DNA of 64,000 nt from Micromonospora eburnea (GCF_900090225.1 NZ_FMHY01000002.1:1488001-1552000); one strand, 5' to 3'; positions 50,543-60,857 are shown, numbered from the stretch's first letter. A program made the numbers and translations. The notes: generated by a model not told the origin, from the letters alone.

Positions 50543-51841
50543 ATGGCCACCGACCTGACCGCCCCGGCACCGACCCGGCTCGATGTCGCCCCGATCCAAC
50601 GTCGGACGCTGCGGCTGCTCTTCGTCACCCAGACCATCGGCGGGATCGGCGTCACCATCGGCGTCGCCGTGGGCGCGCTGCTCGCCGCCCGGATCGCGGG
50701 CACCGCCGTGGCCGGTCTGGCGCAGAGCGCCGCCGTGGTCGGCGGGGCGTTGCTCGCCGTCCCGGTCACCCGGATCATGAGCGGGTACGGCCGCCGGCCG
50801 GGCCTGGTGGTGGCGTACCTGGCCGGGGCGGCCGGGGGTGTGCTGGTGGTGCTCGCCGCGGTCACCCGGCAGGTGCCGTTGCTCTTCCTCGGCATGCTGC
50901 TCTTCGGCGGCGGCAGCGCGGCGAATCTCCAGGCCCGCTACACGGCGGTGGACCTGGCCGAGCCGGCCCGGCGGGGACGCCAGCTCTCACTGATCGTCTG
51001 GGCCACCACCATCGGTGCGGTGGCCGCCCCGAACTTCGCCACGCTCGCCGATCACACCACCAGCGGCTGGGGGCTGCCCCCGCTGGCCGGCCCGTTCGCC
51101 TTCAGCGCCGCCGCGTTCGTGCTGGCTGCGGTCGTACTGCTGATTCTGCTCCGGCCGGACCCGCTGCTCACCGCCCGCCGGCTGGCGGCGGCCGCGCCGG
51201 TCGCCGCGCCGGCCGAGGCCCCCGCGCGGCGCGGCGCCGGGATGCGGTCGGCCTGGCGGGTGGTACGCGAGCGGCCCGCCGCCCGCCTCGGCATCGCCGC
51301 GGTGGCGGTCGGCCACCTGGTCATGGTCGCGGTGATGTCGATGACCCCGGTACGCCTCGGTGAGTTCCACCACGACGCCGACGTGCTGCGGGTGGTCGGT
51401 GTCGTGTTGAGCCTGCACATCGCCGGCATGTACGCGCTCGCGCCGGTGGTGGGCTGGCTCACCGACCGGCTCGGCCGGCGTCCGGTGATCCTCGGTGGGA
51501 TCGGGGTGCTGCTGGCCGCCTGCGCGGTCGCCGGCACCGCCGGACACCACACGCCGGCGCTCTCGGTGGGTCTGGTGCTGCTCGGGCTGGGCTGGTCGGG
51601 GACCATGGTGGCCGGTTCCACGCTGCTGTCGGAGTCGGTGCCCACCGCCGTCCGGCCGGCGGTGCAGGGGCTCTCCGACCTGACCATGGGGCTGGCCGGC
51701 GCCGGCGCCGCGGCGCTCAGCGGGTTTGTCATGCGGGTGGCCGGTTATCCGACGCTCACCCTGCTGGCGGCGATCGCGGTGGCGCCTCTGGTGGCGCTAG
51801 CGTTGCGTCCGGTGCCGACGGCGCCCGACGAGGAGGATTGA
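50543..51841 (+). CDS. MFS transporter
   Basis: 432 residues, about 12 membrane helices with a central loop of Ala/Pro residues around ~215-235. The inter-helix motif A appears as RIMSGYGRRPGLVVAYLAG in the N-half and LTDRLGRRPVILGGIGVLL in the C-half. Substrate unknown; the shape is typical of drug or metabolite exporters. ATG 50543 follows GAGGAG. The stop is four nucleotides before the DUF3046 GTG, so the two are probably cotranscribed. Confidence 0.85.
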   Translation: MATDLTAPAPTRLDVAPIQRRTLRLLFVTQTIGGIGVTIGVAVGALLAARIAGTAVAGLAQSAAVVGGALLAVPVTRIMSGYGRRPGLVVAYLAGAAGGVLVVLAAVTRQVPLLFLGMLLFGGGSAANLQARYTAVDLAEPARRGRQLSLIVWATTIGAVAAPNFATLADHTTSGWGLPPLAGPFAFSAAAFVLAAVVLLILLRPDPLLTARRLAAAAPVAAPAEAPARRGAGMRSAWRVVRERPAARLGIAAVAVGHLVMVAVMSMTPVRLGEFHHDADVLRVVGVVLSLHIAGMYALAPVVGWLTDRLGRRPVILGGIGVLLAACAVAGTAGHHTPALSVGLVLLGLGWSGTMVAGSTLLSESVPTAVRPAVQGLSDLTMGLAGAGAAALSGFVMRVAGYPTLTLLAAIAVAPLVALALRPVPTAPDEED

Positions 51842-51845
51842 TCAC

Positions 51846-52046
51846 GTGCGGCTGACCGATTTCTGGACCCGGCTGGCGGAGGCGTTCGGTCCGGGCTACG
51901 CGGCCAGCATCGCCAGCGATCAGGTGTTGTCCCAGCTCGGCGGGCGGACCATCGAGCAGGCCCTCGCGGCGGGCGAGGAGACCCACGTGGTGTGGCGGGC
52001 GGTGGTCGCCGCGTATCCCGACCGGGTGCCCGCGCGGCTACGCTGA
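51846..52046 (+). CDS. DUF3046 protein
   Basis: 66 residues, a single DUF3046 domain: [53 protein letters not shown]. This small family is almost always found directly upstream of recA in actinobacteria (Rv2738c position). Function unknown. GTG 51846. The next 185 bp hold the recA promoters. Confidence 0.92.
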   Translation: MRLTDFWTRLAEAFGPGYAASIASDQVLSQLGGRTIEQALAAGEETHVVWRAVVAAYPDRVPARLR

Positions 52047-52083
52047 GCAGCCTTTTTCCCGGTTCCGCGTGTCGCTTGCCGAG

Positions 52084-52106
52084 TCGTACATCTGTTCGGC
52101 TATTGT
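52084..52106 (+). promoter_or_regulatory. LexA (SOS) box and -10 upstream of recA
   Basis: TCGTACATCTGTTCGG (52084-52099) matches the actinobacterial SOS box TCGAAC-N4-GTTCGA at 10 of 12 positions. It abuts TATTGT (52101-52106), a possible -10. This places recA under LexA control. Confidence 0.7.
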
Positions 52107-52153
52107 CCACAGCGGGGTGCTCGTCCACAGCTCGCGGCCCGTCGGCTGGTTTT

Positions 52154-52176
52154 CTGTCGGACCCAGCGCCTAGCGT
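52154..52176 (+). promoter_or_regulatory. RecA-independent (PafBC-type) promoter of recA
   Basis: CTGTCGGAC, eight nucleotides, then TAGCGT (52171-52176) fits the RecA-NDp consensus TTGTCRGTG-N8-TANNNT known from mycobacteria. Seven nucleotides later is a GTG (52184) in frame with recA. Confidence 0.65.
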
Positions 52177-52231
52177 GTCCCGCGTGACGCGAAGCTCAGG
52201 TAAGACGCCGGCGAAGGCAGGGGTGGCAACG

Positions 52232-53278
<1,047 letters not shown>

Positions 53279-53286
53279 CCTGACCC

Positions 53287-53970
53287 GTGGCAGGACGACG
53301 CGCCCGTACGGGGCGGGGCTGGGATGCCAGCCCACCCCGCACGGGTGACGCCATCACTCCGCCCCGCCCCCGCCGGGGCCGCCGTGCCGAGGAGCACGAT
53401 TCCGAGGCCGTGCCGCCCCGGGACGAGGCCGAGCTGGCCCGGGAGATCTGCCTGCGGCAGCTCGCCGTCCGTCCGCGTACCCGGGCGGAGCTGGCCGGTG
53501 CCCTCGCTCGGCGGGGCATCTCCGAGGAGATCGCCGCCCAGGTCCTCGACCGGTACGACGAGGTCGGCATCGTTGACGACGCCGCCTTCGCCCGAGCCTG
53601 GGTCAGCAGCCGGCACGCCGGCCGTGGGCTGGCCCGGCGGGCGCTCGCCAACGAGCTGCGCCAGCGCGGCGTCGACGGCGAGGTGGCCAGCGAGGCGCTC
53701 GGCGAGCTCGACGAGGAGACCGAGGCGGAGACGGCCCGCGCCCTGGTGGAGCGGAAGCTGCGGACCGCCCGGGGCGAGCCCGACGCGGTGTTCCGCCGCC
53801 TGGTCGGCATGCTGGCCCGCAAGGGTTATCCGCCGGGCGTGGCGATCCGGGCGGTGAAGGAGGCCCTGGCCGCGCAGAGCGCCGAGGCGGCCGAGTTCGC
53901 CGAGCACATCGACCCCGACGCCCTGACCGACCCCGACCTCGACCTGAACCCACCCCTCTCCCCTCACTAG
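53287..53970 (+). CDS. recX: RecA regulatory protein RecX
   Basis: 227 residues. An Arg/Pro-rich N-terminal ~45 precedes the three-helix-repeat RecX core: LAREICLRQLAVRPRTRAEL, VLDRYDEVGIVDDAAFARAW, RALANELRQRGVDGEVASEA, RRLVGMLARKGYPPGVAIRA. RecX binds RecA filaments and limits their extension. GTG 53287 is eight nucleotides after the recA stop, so it is cotranscribed with recA. The 120 bp after it show no clear terminator. Confidence 0.95.
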   Translation: MAGRRARTGRGWDASPPRTGDAITPPRPRRGRRAEEHDSEAVPPRDEAELAREICLRQLAVRPRTRAELAGALARRGISEEIAAQVLDRYDEVGIVDDAAFARAWVSSRHAGRGLARRALANELRQRGVDGEVASEALGELDEETEAETARALVERKLRTARGEPDAVFRRLVGMLARKGYPPGVAIRAVKEALAAQSAEAAEFAEHIDPDALTDPDLDLNPPLSPH

Positions 53971-54090
53971 TGCTCAGGGCGGGATGGTCATGAGGCTGTT
54001 GTCCTGCTCGCCGGCGTGTCGGGGCGACAACTTCACGATCAACTTTGCGGGACCAGGTGGGCCTGCGGCCAGGGTGGGGGTGATGGGCGG

Positions 54091-54795
54091 GTGTTGAAGG
54101 GGTGCCTCAACGGGGGACGGCGCCGGGACGAGCATGCCGCCGTCCCGGTCACCCCGGCCGAGTTGGCGGCGGATGCCGTCCGGTGCGCCGGGTCGGGCGT
54201 CGCGGCGGTGCACGTCCATCCGCGCGACGCGGCCGGCGTGGAGTCCCTCGCCCCGGCCGTGATCGCCGCGGCGGTCACCGCGATCCGGGCCGCCCGACCC
54301 GGCCTGCCGGTCGGAGTGAGTACGGGTGCCTGGATCGCGCCGGACCCGGCCGCCCGGGTCGCCGCCGTTCGAGCTTGGACGGTGCTGCCCGACTTCGCCT
54401 CGGTCAACGCGCACGAGCCGGGCGCGACGGCGGTCGCCGCGGCCCTGCACGAGCGGGGCGTCATGGTGGAGGCCGGGCTCTGGACCGTGGCGGCGGTCGA
54501 CGCCTGGCGCCGGTGGTCGGTGCCGACCGGGCGGGTCCTCGTCGAGTGCCTGGCGGAGGAGCCCGACGCGGCGTTGACGGTCGCGGCCGCGATCCTCGCC
54601 GCGCTGCCTGCCGGCGGCCCGCCCGTGCTGCTGCACGGGGAAGGCCCGGCCACCTGGCCGGTGCTCGCCGAGGCGGTCCGCCGGGGCCTGGACACCCGGA
54701 TCGGCCTGGAGGACACCCTGGTGTTGCCGGACGGGCGGCCCGCGCCGGACAATGCTGTCCTCGTGGCGGCCGCCCGCAGCCTGGGTGCCCGCTGA
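54091..54795 (+). CDS. BKACE-type beta-keto acid cleavage enzyme homologue
   Basis: About 234 residues of the BKACE (DUF849) TIM-barrel family. LKGCLNGGRRRDEHAAVPVT and VAAVHVHPRDAAG (zinc histidines) start the barrel. GVSTGAWIAPDPAAR, ASVNAHEPGATAVAAALHER, MVEAGLWTV, VLLHGEGPATWPV, and IGLEDTLVLPDG end it. Characterised BKACE enzymes are 270-310 residues and cleave beta-keto acids with acetyl-CoA; this one is shorter and several loops are missing, so substrate is uncertain. GTG 54091 is chosen because homology starts with that codon; an upstream GTG at 54016 adds unrelated sequence. Confidence 0.8.
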   Translation: MLKGCLNGGRRRDEHAAVPVTPAELAADAVRCAGSGVAAVHVHPRDAAGVESLAPAVIAAAVTAIRAARPGLPVGVSTGAWIAPDPAARVAAVRAWTVLPDFASVNAHEPGATAVAAALHERGVMVEAGLWTVAAVDAWRRWSVPTGRVLVECLAEEPDAALTVAAAILAALPAGGPPVLLHGEGPATWPVLAEAVRRGLDTRIGLEDTLVLPDGRPAPDNAVLVAAARSLGAR

Positions 54796-55030
54796 ACCGG
54801 TGGGTGTCCGCATGTCTTTTCCGGAAATCGGGGCTCCCGTTGCGTCGGGTCACACCTTCCCGGAAGGCGCCGCCCCGAGCCCTGAGCTGCCGAGGCGCGG
54901 GTCTGAGCAGGTCGGACGGGTGGCCGGGTGGGTCAGGCGGCCGGGGTGTTTGTCCGGCGGTGTCCGGCATCTGTTCGGCGCAGGGTAGCCCTGTGACTTC
55001 GCTCCGTCCGGGTGATTTGATCATGAGTTC

Positions 55031-55060
55031 TTGACCGAACGGCCCTCGGAGACCTAGCCT
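55031..55060 (+). promoter_or_regulatory. probable rny promoter
   Basis: TTGACC (55031-55036), 18 bp, then TAGCCT (55055-55060). This would start transcription near 55067, giving a ~560-nt untranslated leader. Confidence 0.5.
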
Positions 55061-55209
55061 CGCCATACAGGCTCACATTGCCCGACCAGCGCAGGCTAAG
55101 CGCACAACATAGAACGCGTAACAGAACAGCATCACTTTGGGCCAGCTTCACCGGCCTTTGACGGTAGTTCCGGAGCGGCGTTCCGGAACCGGCCGACAAC
55201 TGCAACCGG

Positions 55210-55244
55210 CCGTCGGCGATGCCTACCTAAGGCACCGCCGACGG
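55210..55244 (+). terminator. strong hairpin in the rny leader
   Basis: CCGTCGGCG (55210-55218) pairs with CGCCGACGG (55236-55244). After an A/C mismatch TGCCT pairs with AGGCA around a 5-nt loop. There is no T-tract. It could be an attenuator, an RNase target or an RNA-stability element for autoregulation of rny. Confidence 0.5.
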
Positions 55245-55455
55245 AAGCTACCCACGGCCAGTCGCTCCGGTCGGGCGTCCAGAGCCGCAGGTGCGTGCCT
55301 GTTGGCACACCGCCTGCGGCGTGACGTTCAGGGGAGGCGGCCATGGCGGGGCGGCACAGGTTCACCGGTGGTCTTCCACGCGTCACCGGCCGCGCGTCGC
55401 CGGCCGGCGGGCCGGCTGCGGCCCGGCCGTCCGGGAGTCCCGGCCCGACCTGCCT

Positions 55456-55590
55456 CCGCCGCCGTGGTTGCCGGTTCTGGGCGGGCCGTGGCCCCACCGG
55501 GCCCGGGGTCCGGACCACCTTCCGCCGCCGTCGTGGCCGCCTGGTCTGGGCGGGCCGTGATCCCGACCGGCCCGGGTTCCCGGCCACCGG
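55456..55590 (+). repeat. imperfect ~68-bp tandem duplication
   Basis: Two adjacent units share CCGCCGCCGT, TCTGGGCGGGCCGTG and CCGGGCCCGGG/CCGGCCCGGG-like blocks at an offset of about 68 bp. They lie just before the rny ATG. The duplication is noncoding as far as I can tell. Confidence 0.6.
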
Positions 55591-55626
55591 ACACCGGCGA
55601 TCCGGCCGCCCGCTCGGAGTGGCCGC

Positions 55627-57393
55627 ATGAGCGCGTTCGACGTCGTCATCCTCGCGGTGGTGCTGATTCTCGCCGTCGTGGTGGTCGGTGCCGTCCTGGC
55701 CGGCATCCGCATCCTGCGCCGGTTCAGCTTCGCGCCCGCCCCCGAGGACCCGGCCTTCATCGCCGAGAAGGACCGGCAGGAGCAGTCGCTGGCGGCCCTG
55801 CGCAGCGCCGCCGACGAGGCGAACAGCACCATCGACGTGGCGAAGTCGGCCGCCGCGGCGGCCCGCGCGGAGGCGGCTGCCGCCAAGGCGGAGGCGAAGG
55901 CGGCCCGCGCCGAGGCCCGGCGAGTCCTCGACGACGCCCGGGCCGAGGCCGACACCGTGCTGGAGCGGGCGCACAAGCAGGCCGAGGCGGACGCCGAGCA
56001 GCTCCGCGCCACGGCCCGGCGCAGCGGCGAGCGGGAGGTGGCGGTCCTCGCCGCGACCACCCGCGAGCAGGCCGCCGAGGTCGAGCGGCGGGCCGCCAGG
56101 ATGGACGAGCGGGAGCGGCTGCACACCGAGGAGGTGGAGCGGCTCGCCGAGCGGGAGCGGCAGCTCACCGCCGCCAGCGCCGCCCTGGCCGCTCGGGAGG
56201 CCGCCCTGGTCGAACGGGAGCAGGCGCTCAAGCAGGCCGAGGAGCAGCGCCGCCGGGAGCTGGAGCGGGTGGCCGGGCTGACCGCCGAGGCGGCCCGGGT
56301 CGAGCTGGTCGAGTCGATCGAGAGCCAGGCCAAGCGGGAGGCCGTCCTGCTGGTGCGGGACATCGAGTCCGACGCGCGCAGCACCGCCGAGCAGCGGGCC
56401 CGGCACATCGTCGTCGACGCCATCCAGCGGGTCGCCAGCGAGCAGACCGCGGAGAGCGTGGTGAGCGTCCTGCACCTGCCCGGTGACGAGATGAAGGGGC
56501 GGATCATCGGCCGGGAGGGGCGCAACATCCGGGCCTTCGAGTCGGTCACCGGGGTCAACCTGATCATCGACGACACCCCCGAGGCGGTGCTGCTCTCCTG
56601 CTTCGACCCGGTACGCCGGGAGGTCGGCCGGCTCACCCTGGAGAAGCTGGTGCTCGACGGTCGGATCCACCCGCACCGGATCGAGGAGGTCTACGACCTG
56701 GCCCGGCACGAGGTCGAGGAGCTCTGCCACCGGGCCGCCGAGGATGCCCTGGTCGAGGTCGGCATCACCGAGATCCACCCGGAGCTGGTCACCCTGCTCG
56801 GTCGGCTGCGCTACCGGACGTCGTACGGGCAGAACGTGCTCAAGCACCTGGTGGAGACCGCCCACATCGCCGGGATCATGGCCGCCGAGCTGCGGCTGGA
56901 CGTGCCGACGATCAAGCGCTGCGCGTTCCTGCACGACATCGGCAAGGCGCTCACCCACGAGGTGGAGGGCAGCCACGCCATCATCGGCGCGGACCTGGCC
57001 CGCAAGTACGGCGAGAGCGACGACGTGGTGCACGCCATCGAGGCGCACCACAACGAGGTGCCGCCGCAGACCATCGAGGCGGTGCTCACCCAGGCCTCGG
57101 ACGCCTGCTCGGGCGGTCGGCCGGGGGCCCGGCGGGAGAGCCTGGAGGCGTACGTCAAGCGGTTGGAGCGGATCGAAGAGATCGCGGCCGGCAAGCTCGG
57201 CGTGGAGAAGGTCTTCGCCATGCAGGCCGGCCGGGAGATCCGGGTGATGGTCAAGCCGGAGGACGTCGACGACATCGGCGCGGCGGTCCTCGCGCGGGAC
57301 GTGGCCAAGCAGATCGAGGAGGAGCTGACCTACCCGGGTCAGATCCGGGTGACCGTGGTCCGCGAGTCCCGGGTCACCGAGATCGCCCGCTGA
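55627..57393 (+). CDS. rny: ribonuclease Y
   Basis: 588 residues. An N-terminal membrane anchor (VVILAVVLILAVVVVGAVLA) is followed by a long Ala/Glu/Arg coiled coil (~45-240). A KH domain has GRIIGREGRNIRAFE, and an HD phosphohydrolase domain has RCAFLHDIGKALTHE and HHNEVPPQT. RNase Y is the membrane-tethered endonuclease initiating mRNA decay in many Gram-positives. The coiled coil has a low-complexity AAAARAEAAAAKAEAKAARA stretch. ATG 55627. It coexists with RNase J in this window. A perfect 12-bp hairpin ends it. Confidence 0.95.
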   Translation: MSAFDVVILAVVLILAVVVVGAVLAGIRILRRFSFAPAPEDPAFIAEKDRQEQSLAALRSAADEANSTIDVAKSAAAAARAEAAAAKAEAKAARAEARRVLDDARAEADTVLERAHKQAEADAEQLRATARRSGEREVAVLAATTREQAAEVERRAARMDERERLHTEEVERLAERERQLTAASAALAAREAALVEREQALKQAEEQRRRELERVAGLTAEAARVELVESIESQAKREAVLLVRDIESDARSTAEQRARHIVVDAIQRVASEQTAESVVSVLHLPGDEMKGRIIGREGRNIRAFESVTGVNLIIDDTPEAVLLSCFDPVRREVGRLTLEKLVLDGRIHPHRIEEVYDLARHEVEELCHRAAEDALVEVGITEIHPELVTLLGRLRYRTSYGQNVLKHLVETAHIAGIMAAELRLDVPTIKRCAFLHDIGKALTHEVEGSHAIIGADLARKYGESDDVVHAIEAHHNEVPPQTIEAVLTQASDACSGGRPGARRESLEAYVKRLERIEEIAAGKLGVEKVFAMQAGREIRVMVKPEDVDDIGAAVLARDVAKQIEEELTYPGQIRVTVVRESRVTEIAR

Positions 57394-57409
57394 CCGGACA
57401 ACACACGAA

Positions 57410-57437
57410 GGGCCGGCCCGGAAAACCGGGCCGGCCC
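57410..57437. terminator. 12-bp perfect hairpin with AAAA loop
   Basis: GGGCCGGCCCGG pairs with CCGGGCCGGCCC around AAAA, between the convergent rny (ends 57393) and gluD (ends 57457, minus). Bidirectional termination is likely. Confidence 0.8.
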
Positions 57438-57456
57438 ATTCGCCGTACGGGTCGGA

Positions 57457-58425
57457 TCAGTTGCCGCCGGCGCCCTCGGCCTGCGACATGATCGCCGCGG
57501 GCGGCGGGTTCTGGGCCGGCGTGCCGGCGGTCTTGCGGCCGCGGGAGAGGCGGTGCTGGACGTACTGGGCCAGCTTGGACAGCGAGTAGTTCACCGCGAT
57601 GAAGAGCACGGCGATCACGACGTAGACCTGGATCGGGTTGCCCAGCACGCCGATGATCTGCTTGCCGATGTTCAGGGTCTCCTCGTAGCTGATGATGAAG
57701 CCCAGCGAGGTGTCCTTGAGCACCACGACGAGCTGGCTGATCAGCGCCGGCAGCATGATCCGGAACGCCTGCGGCAGCAGGATCATCCGGGTGACCTGCA
57801 GCGGGGAGAGGCCGATCGCGGCAGCGGCCTCCGCCTGGCCGCCGGGCAGGCCCTCCATGCCGGAGCGGAGGATCTCGGCGATGACCACCCCGTTGTAGAT
57901 GGTCAGGCCGATGACCAGGTACCAGAGGGTGTCGAAGGTGACACCGAACTCGGGGAAGCCGCGGGCCACGAAGAAGATGGTGATCACGACCGGGAGGCCG
58001 CGGAACACCTCGACGCAGACCCGGGTGACCGCCGACAGCAGCATGCTCAACCCGCGCAGCAGGTACGCGACCGGCGTGGCCAGCCCGGTGAACCGGCGCC
58101 GGAGCAGGCTCTTGAGCTGGATCCGCAGCACGGCGAGCAGGGTGCCGACCACCAGCGAGGAGACGATGGCCAGGGCGGCGGCCGCCAGGGTGTTCTTCAG
58201 GCCGATGCCGATCCGATCCCAGACCAGGGAGAAGTTCTCGTTGCCAGGGTCGACCAGCGGGCCCCACAGCTCCATCGAGAACTGGCCCTTGTCGGCCAGC
58301 GGCCGGTAGATCAGGAAGTACGCCCCGACGGCGAGCACCACTGCGGCGACCAGGCTGCTGATCAGGGTGATCCGCCGCTGGCGGGGGCCGGGTACGTCGT
58401 AGAGGACGCTGGACTGCTGGCTCAT
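57457..58425 (-). CDS. gluD: glutamate-type ABC transporter permease GluD
   Basis: 322 residues, about six membrane helices, HisM/GlnP-type amino acid permease. The EAA loop that contacts the ATPase is GGQAEAAAAIGLSPLQVTRM, and MEGLPGGQAEAA precedes it. The C-terminus has a charged, Pro-rich tail. ATG 58425 overlaps the gluC stop by 4 bp. It is the last gene of the gluABCD operon. Confidence 0.92.
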   Translation of the reverse strand: MSQQSSVLYDVPGPRQRRITLISSLVAAVVLAVGAYFLIYRPLADKGQFSMELWGPLVDPGNENFSLVWDRIGIGLKNTLAAAALAIVSSLVVGTLLAVLRIQLKSLLRRRFTGLATPVAYLLRGLSMLLSAVTRVCVEVFRGLPVVITIFFVARGFPEFGVTFDTLWYLVIGLTIYNGVVIAEILRSGMEGLPGGQAEAAAAIGLSPLQVTRMILLPQAFRIMLPALISQLVVVLKDTSLGFIISYEETLNIGKQIIGVLGNPIQVYVVIAVLFIAVNYSLSKLAQYVQHRLSRGRKTAGTPAQNPPPAAIMSQAEGAGGN

Positions 58426-59129
58426 CGGGCCACCGCCTGTCGCTTCTCGATTCGGTCGAGGAGGGCGCCGAGCGGCACGGTCATGATCAGGTAGCCGACG
58501 GAGATGCCGATGGCGACCGGGATGAAGGCGTAGCCGCCGGCCGAGGTGAGCTGGTCGGCGGTCTGCGACAGGTCACCGACGACGCCGAAGAAGCCCACCA
58601 GCGCGGAGTTCTTGATCATTGCGATGATCACGGAGCCGAGCGGCACCACCGACGCTTTCCAGGACTGCGGCAGCACCACGTGCCGCAGGTTCTGGCTGAA
58701 GGTGAGGCCGAGCGAGCGGGCCGCTTCGGCCTGCCCCGCAGGCACCGCGTTCACGCCGGAGCGCAGCGCCTCACAGACGAACGCCGAGGTGTAGAGCACC
58801 AGCGCGATCAGCGCGAAGCGGAAGTACGGCAGGTCGGTGCCGAGCCGCTTGAAGATCACATCCAGGCCGGGGACCCGGAGGAAGTCGGCGTTCGACCCCA
58901 GGGCCGGCAGGCCGAACGCGGCGAAGAACATCACCACGGTCAGCGGCATGTTCCGGAAGATGTTCACGTACGCGGTGCCGAGCGCGCGCAGCGGCGGCAC
59001 CGGGGAGATTCGCAGCATCGCCACGACGGCGCCCAGGATCAGGGCGCCGATCGCGGCGAGCACGCAGATCTGGAGGGTGAGCCAGAAACCACCCGCAAAG
59101 ACGTCGAACTTGTCGATGAGCACACTCAC
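58422..59129 (-). CDS. gluC: glutamate-type ABC transporter permease GluC
   Basis: 235 residues, five to six helices. NIFRNMPLTVVMFFAAFGLP is typical of polar amino acid permeases, and the EAA loop is AGQAEAARSLGLTFSQNLRH. GTG 59129 has GGGGAGG upstream. It pairs with GluD as the heterodimeric membrane channel and overlaps gluD by 4 bp; 41 bp separate it from gluB. Confidence 0.93.
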   Translation of the reverse strand: MSVLIDKFDVFAGGFWLTLQICVLAAIGALILGAVVAMLRISPVPPLRALGTAYVNIFRNMPLTVVMFFAAFGLPALGSNADFLRVPGLDVIFKRLGTDLPYFRFALIALVLYTSAFVCEALRSGVNAVPAGQAEAARSLGLTFSQNLRHVVLPQSWKASVVPLGSVIIAMIKNSALVGFFGVVGDLSQTADQLTSAGGYAFIPVAIGISVGYLIMTVPLGALLDRIEKRQAVAR

Positions 59130-59170
59130 GGGACGGTTTCCTCCCCACCCTCCAGACCGAAGGTTTCAGC

Positions 59171-60046
59171 TCAGTAGCGGTCGATGGCCGGCGGGTCGCC
59201 CAGGGTGGCGCCGAACTTGCCGGCGGTGTTGTCCCACGCCTTCTTCCAGCTGCCGTCCTGGAAGGCCTTCTCCAGGGTGTCGTTGATGAAGTTGCGGAAG
59301 TCGGTGTCCTCCTTCTTCACCCCGATGCCGTACGGCTCCTTGGTGAAGTTGTCGCCGGCCATCTTGAAGGACGCCTCGTCCTTGGCGATGTAGCCGAGCA
59401 GGATCACGTTGTCCGTGGTGACCGCGTCGACCTGGCCGCCCTTGAGGGCGTCCCGGCACTTGTCGTAGGTGTCGAAGAGCACCAGCTGGGAGCCGACGTC
59501 CTTGACGTACTTCTTGATCTCCTCGGCCGGCGTCGAGCCGGTGACCGAGCAGACCTTCTTGTCGCCCGCCTTGAAGGAGTCCGGGCCGGTGATCGAGGAG
59601 TCGTCCTTCTTCACCATGATGTTCTGGCCGGCCTCGTAGTACGGCCCGGCGAACGCGATGCGCTCCTTGCGCTTGTCGTTGATCGTGTAGGTGGCCGCGA
59701 CCAGGTCGACGCTGCCGTCAACGATCTTGTCCTCGCGGACCTTCGACGGCGTCTCGATGAACTCGATCTTGTCCTCGGGGATGCCGAGCTCCTTGACGAT
59801 GAGCTTCGCGATCTCGACGTCGAAGCCCTCCGGCTTGCCCGACAGGCCCTTCTGGCCGAAGCCCGGCTGGTCGATCTTGGTGCCGACCTTGATCTTCTGC
59901 GCCTTGTTCAGCCGCTCCATGGTGCTGCCGGCCTTGAAGTTCTTGTCGCCGGAGCCGGTGCCCTCGTCGCTGTCGCCACCGCAGGCGGACAGGCCCAGTG
60001 CCAGGGTCGCCGCCGCGGCGACCGCGGCCACGCGCTTGAAACGCAT
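59171..60046 (-). CDS. gluB: glutamate-type ABC transporter substrate-binding lipoprotein GluB
   Basis: 291 residues. The lipoprotein signal RFKRVAAVAAAATLALGLSAC ends in lipobox LSAC. The bacterial extracellular solute-binding family 3 fold follows: LSGKPEGFDVEIAKLIVKEL, DGSVDLVAATYTINDKRKER, IAFAGPYYEAGQNIMVKKDD, GTxxA-like CSVTGSTPAEEIKKY. ATG 60046 is preferred over ATG 60052 because AAGGAG is six nucleotides upstream of the former and would touch the latter. It captures glutamate (or a related acidic/polar amino acid) outside the membrane. Confidence 0.93.
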   Translation of the reverse strand: MRFKRVAAVAAAATLALGLSACGGDSDEGTGSGDKNFKAGSTMERLNKAQKIKVGTKIDQPGFGQKGLSGKPEGFDVEIAKLIVKELGIPEDKIEFIETPSKVREDKIVDGSVDLVAATYTINDKRKERIAFAGPYYEAGQNIMVKKDDSSITGPDSFKAGDKKVCSVTGSTPAEEIKKYVKDVGSQLVLFDTYDKCRDALKGGQVDAVTTDNVILLGYIAKDEASFKMAGDNFTKEPYGIGVKKEDTDFRNFINDTLEKAFQDGSWKKAWDNTAGKFGATLGDPPAIDRY

Positions 60047-60101
60047 ACTCATCTCCTTCTTCGACGGAGCCGCCGGGAGACGGCCCGCTCCACTCATACG
60101 C

Positions 60102-60857
60102 TCAGTGCGTGAGGATCTTGGACAGGAAGTCCTTGGCCCGCTCGCTGCGCGGGTTCGCGAAGAACTCGGCCGGCGGGGCGTCCTCGACGAGCCTGCCGTC
60201 CGCCATGAAGATCACCCGGTTCGCCGCGTGCCGGGCGAAACCCATCTCGTGGGTGACCACGACCATGGTCATGCCATCGCGGGCCAGCGAGGTCATCACG
60301 TCCAGGACCTCGCCGACCATCTCCGGGTCCAGCGCGCTGGTCGGCTCGTCGAAGAGCATCGCCTTGGGCTGCATGGCCAGCGCGCGGGCGATCGCCACCC
60401 GCTGCTGCTGGCCGCCGGAGAGCTGCGCCGGGTACTTGTCCGCCTGGTTGGCGATGCCGACCCGGTCGAGCAGGGCCAGGCCGCGTTCGCGGGCGGAGGC
60501 CTGCTTCTCCTTGCGGACCTTCACCGGGCCGAGGGTGACGTTCTCCAGGATGGTCTTGTGCGCGAACAGGTTGAACGACTGGAAGACCATGCCGACCTCG
60601 CTGCGCAGCTTGGCGAGGGCCCTGCCCTCAGCCGGCAGCGGGGTGCCGTCGAAGGTGATGGTGCCCGAGTCGATGGGCTCCAGCCGGTTGATCGTCCGGC
60701 AGAGCGTCGACTTGCCGGAACCCGAGGGACCGATCACCACGACCACCTCGCCCCGACCGACGGATAGCGAGACGTCGTCCAACACGTGCAGCGGGCCGAA
60801 CCACTTGTTGACCCCGTCCAGCACGATGAGCGGTTCGCCCGTCGTCACGTCGTCCAC
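60102..60857 (-). CDS. gluA: glutamate-type ABC transporter ATPase GluA
   Basis: 251 residues. Walker [11 protein letters not shown]-loop [12 protein letters not shown], signature [15 protein letters not shown], Walker [16 protein letters not shown]-loop [10 protein letters not shown]. These are the features of the GlnQ/HisP-type ATPases of polar amino acid uptake. GTG 60857 starts the frame; GTG 60848 is an alternative. First gene of the gluABCD operon, which is located between recA/rny and miaB as in other actinobacteria. Confidence 0.94.
   Translation of the reverse strand: MDDVTTGEPLIVLDGVNKWFGPLHVLDDVSLSVGRGEVVVVIGPSGSGKSTLCRTINRLEPIDSGTITFDGTPLPAEGRALAKLRSEVGMVFQSFNLFAHKTILENVTLGPVKVRKEKQASARERGLALLDRVGIANQADKYPAQLSGGQQQRVAIARALAMQPKAMLFDEPTSALDPEMVGEVLDVMTSLARDGMTMVVVTHEMGFARHAANRVIFMADGRLVEDAPPAEFFANPRSERAKDFLSKILTH

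Larger units (their letters stand above)
54796..55626 (+). other. 830-bp gap before rny, leader region without a credible gene
   Basis: Frames across this stretch show no family similarity and have the composition of shadows. It contains a good promoter (55031-55060), a strong hairpin (55210-55244) and an imperfect tandem repeat (about 55456-55590). It is best read as a ~560-nt 5' leader of rny. Confidence 0.5.

Noticed and set aside
54933-55205. 90-codon minus-strand frame in the rny leader
   Set aside because: No ribosome site, no similarity, overlaps the predicted promoter; no codon-use support.
55137-56486. Plus-strand frame overlapping the start of rny
   Set aside because: Arg/Gly/Pro-rich shadow; RNase Y domains are in the other frame.
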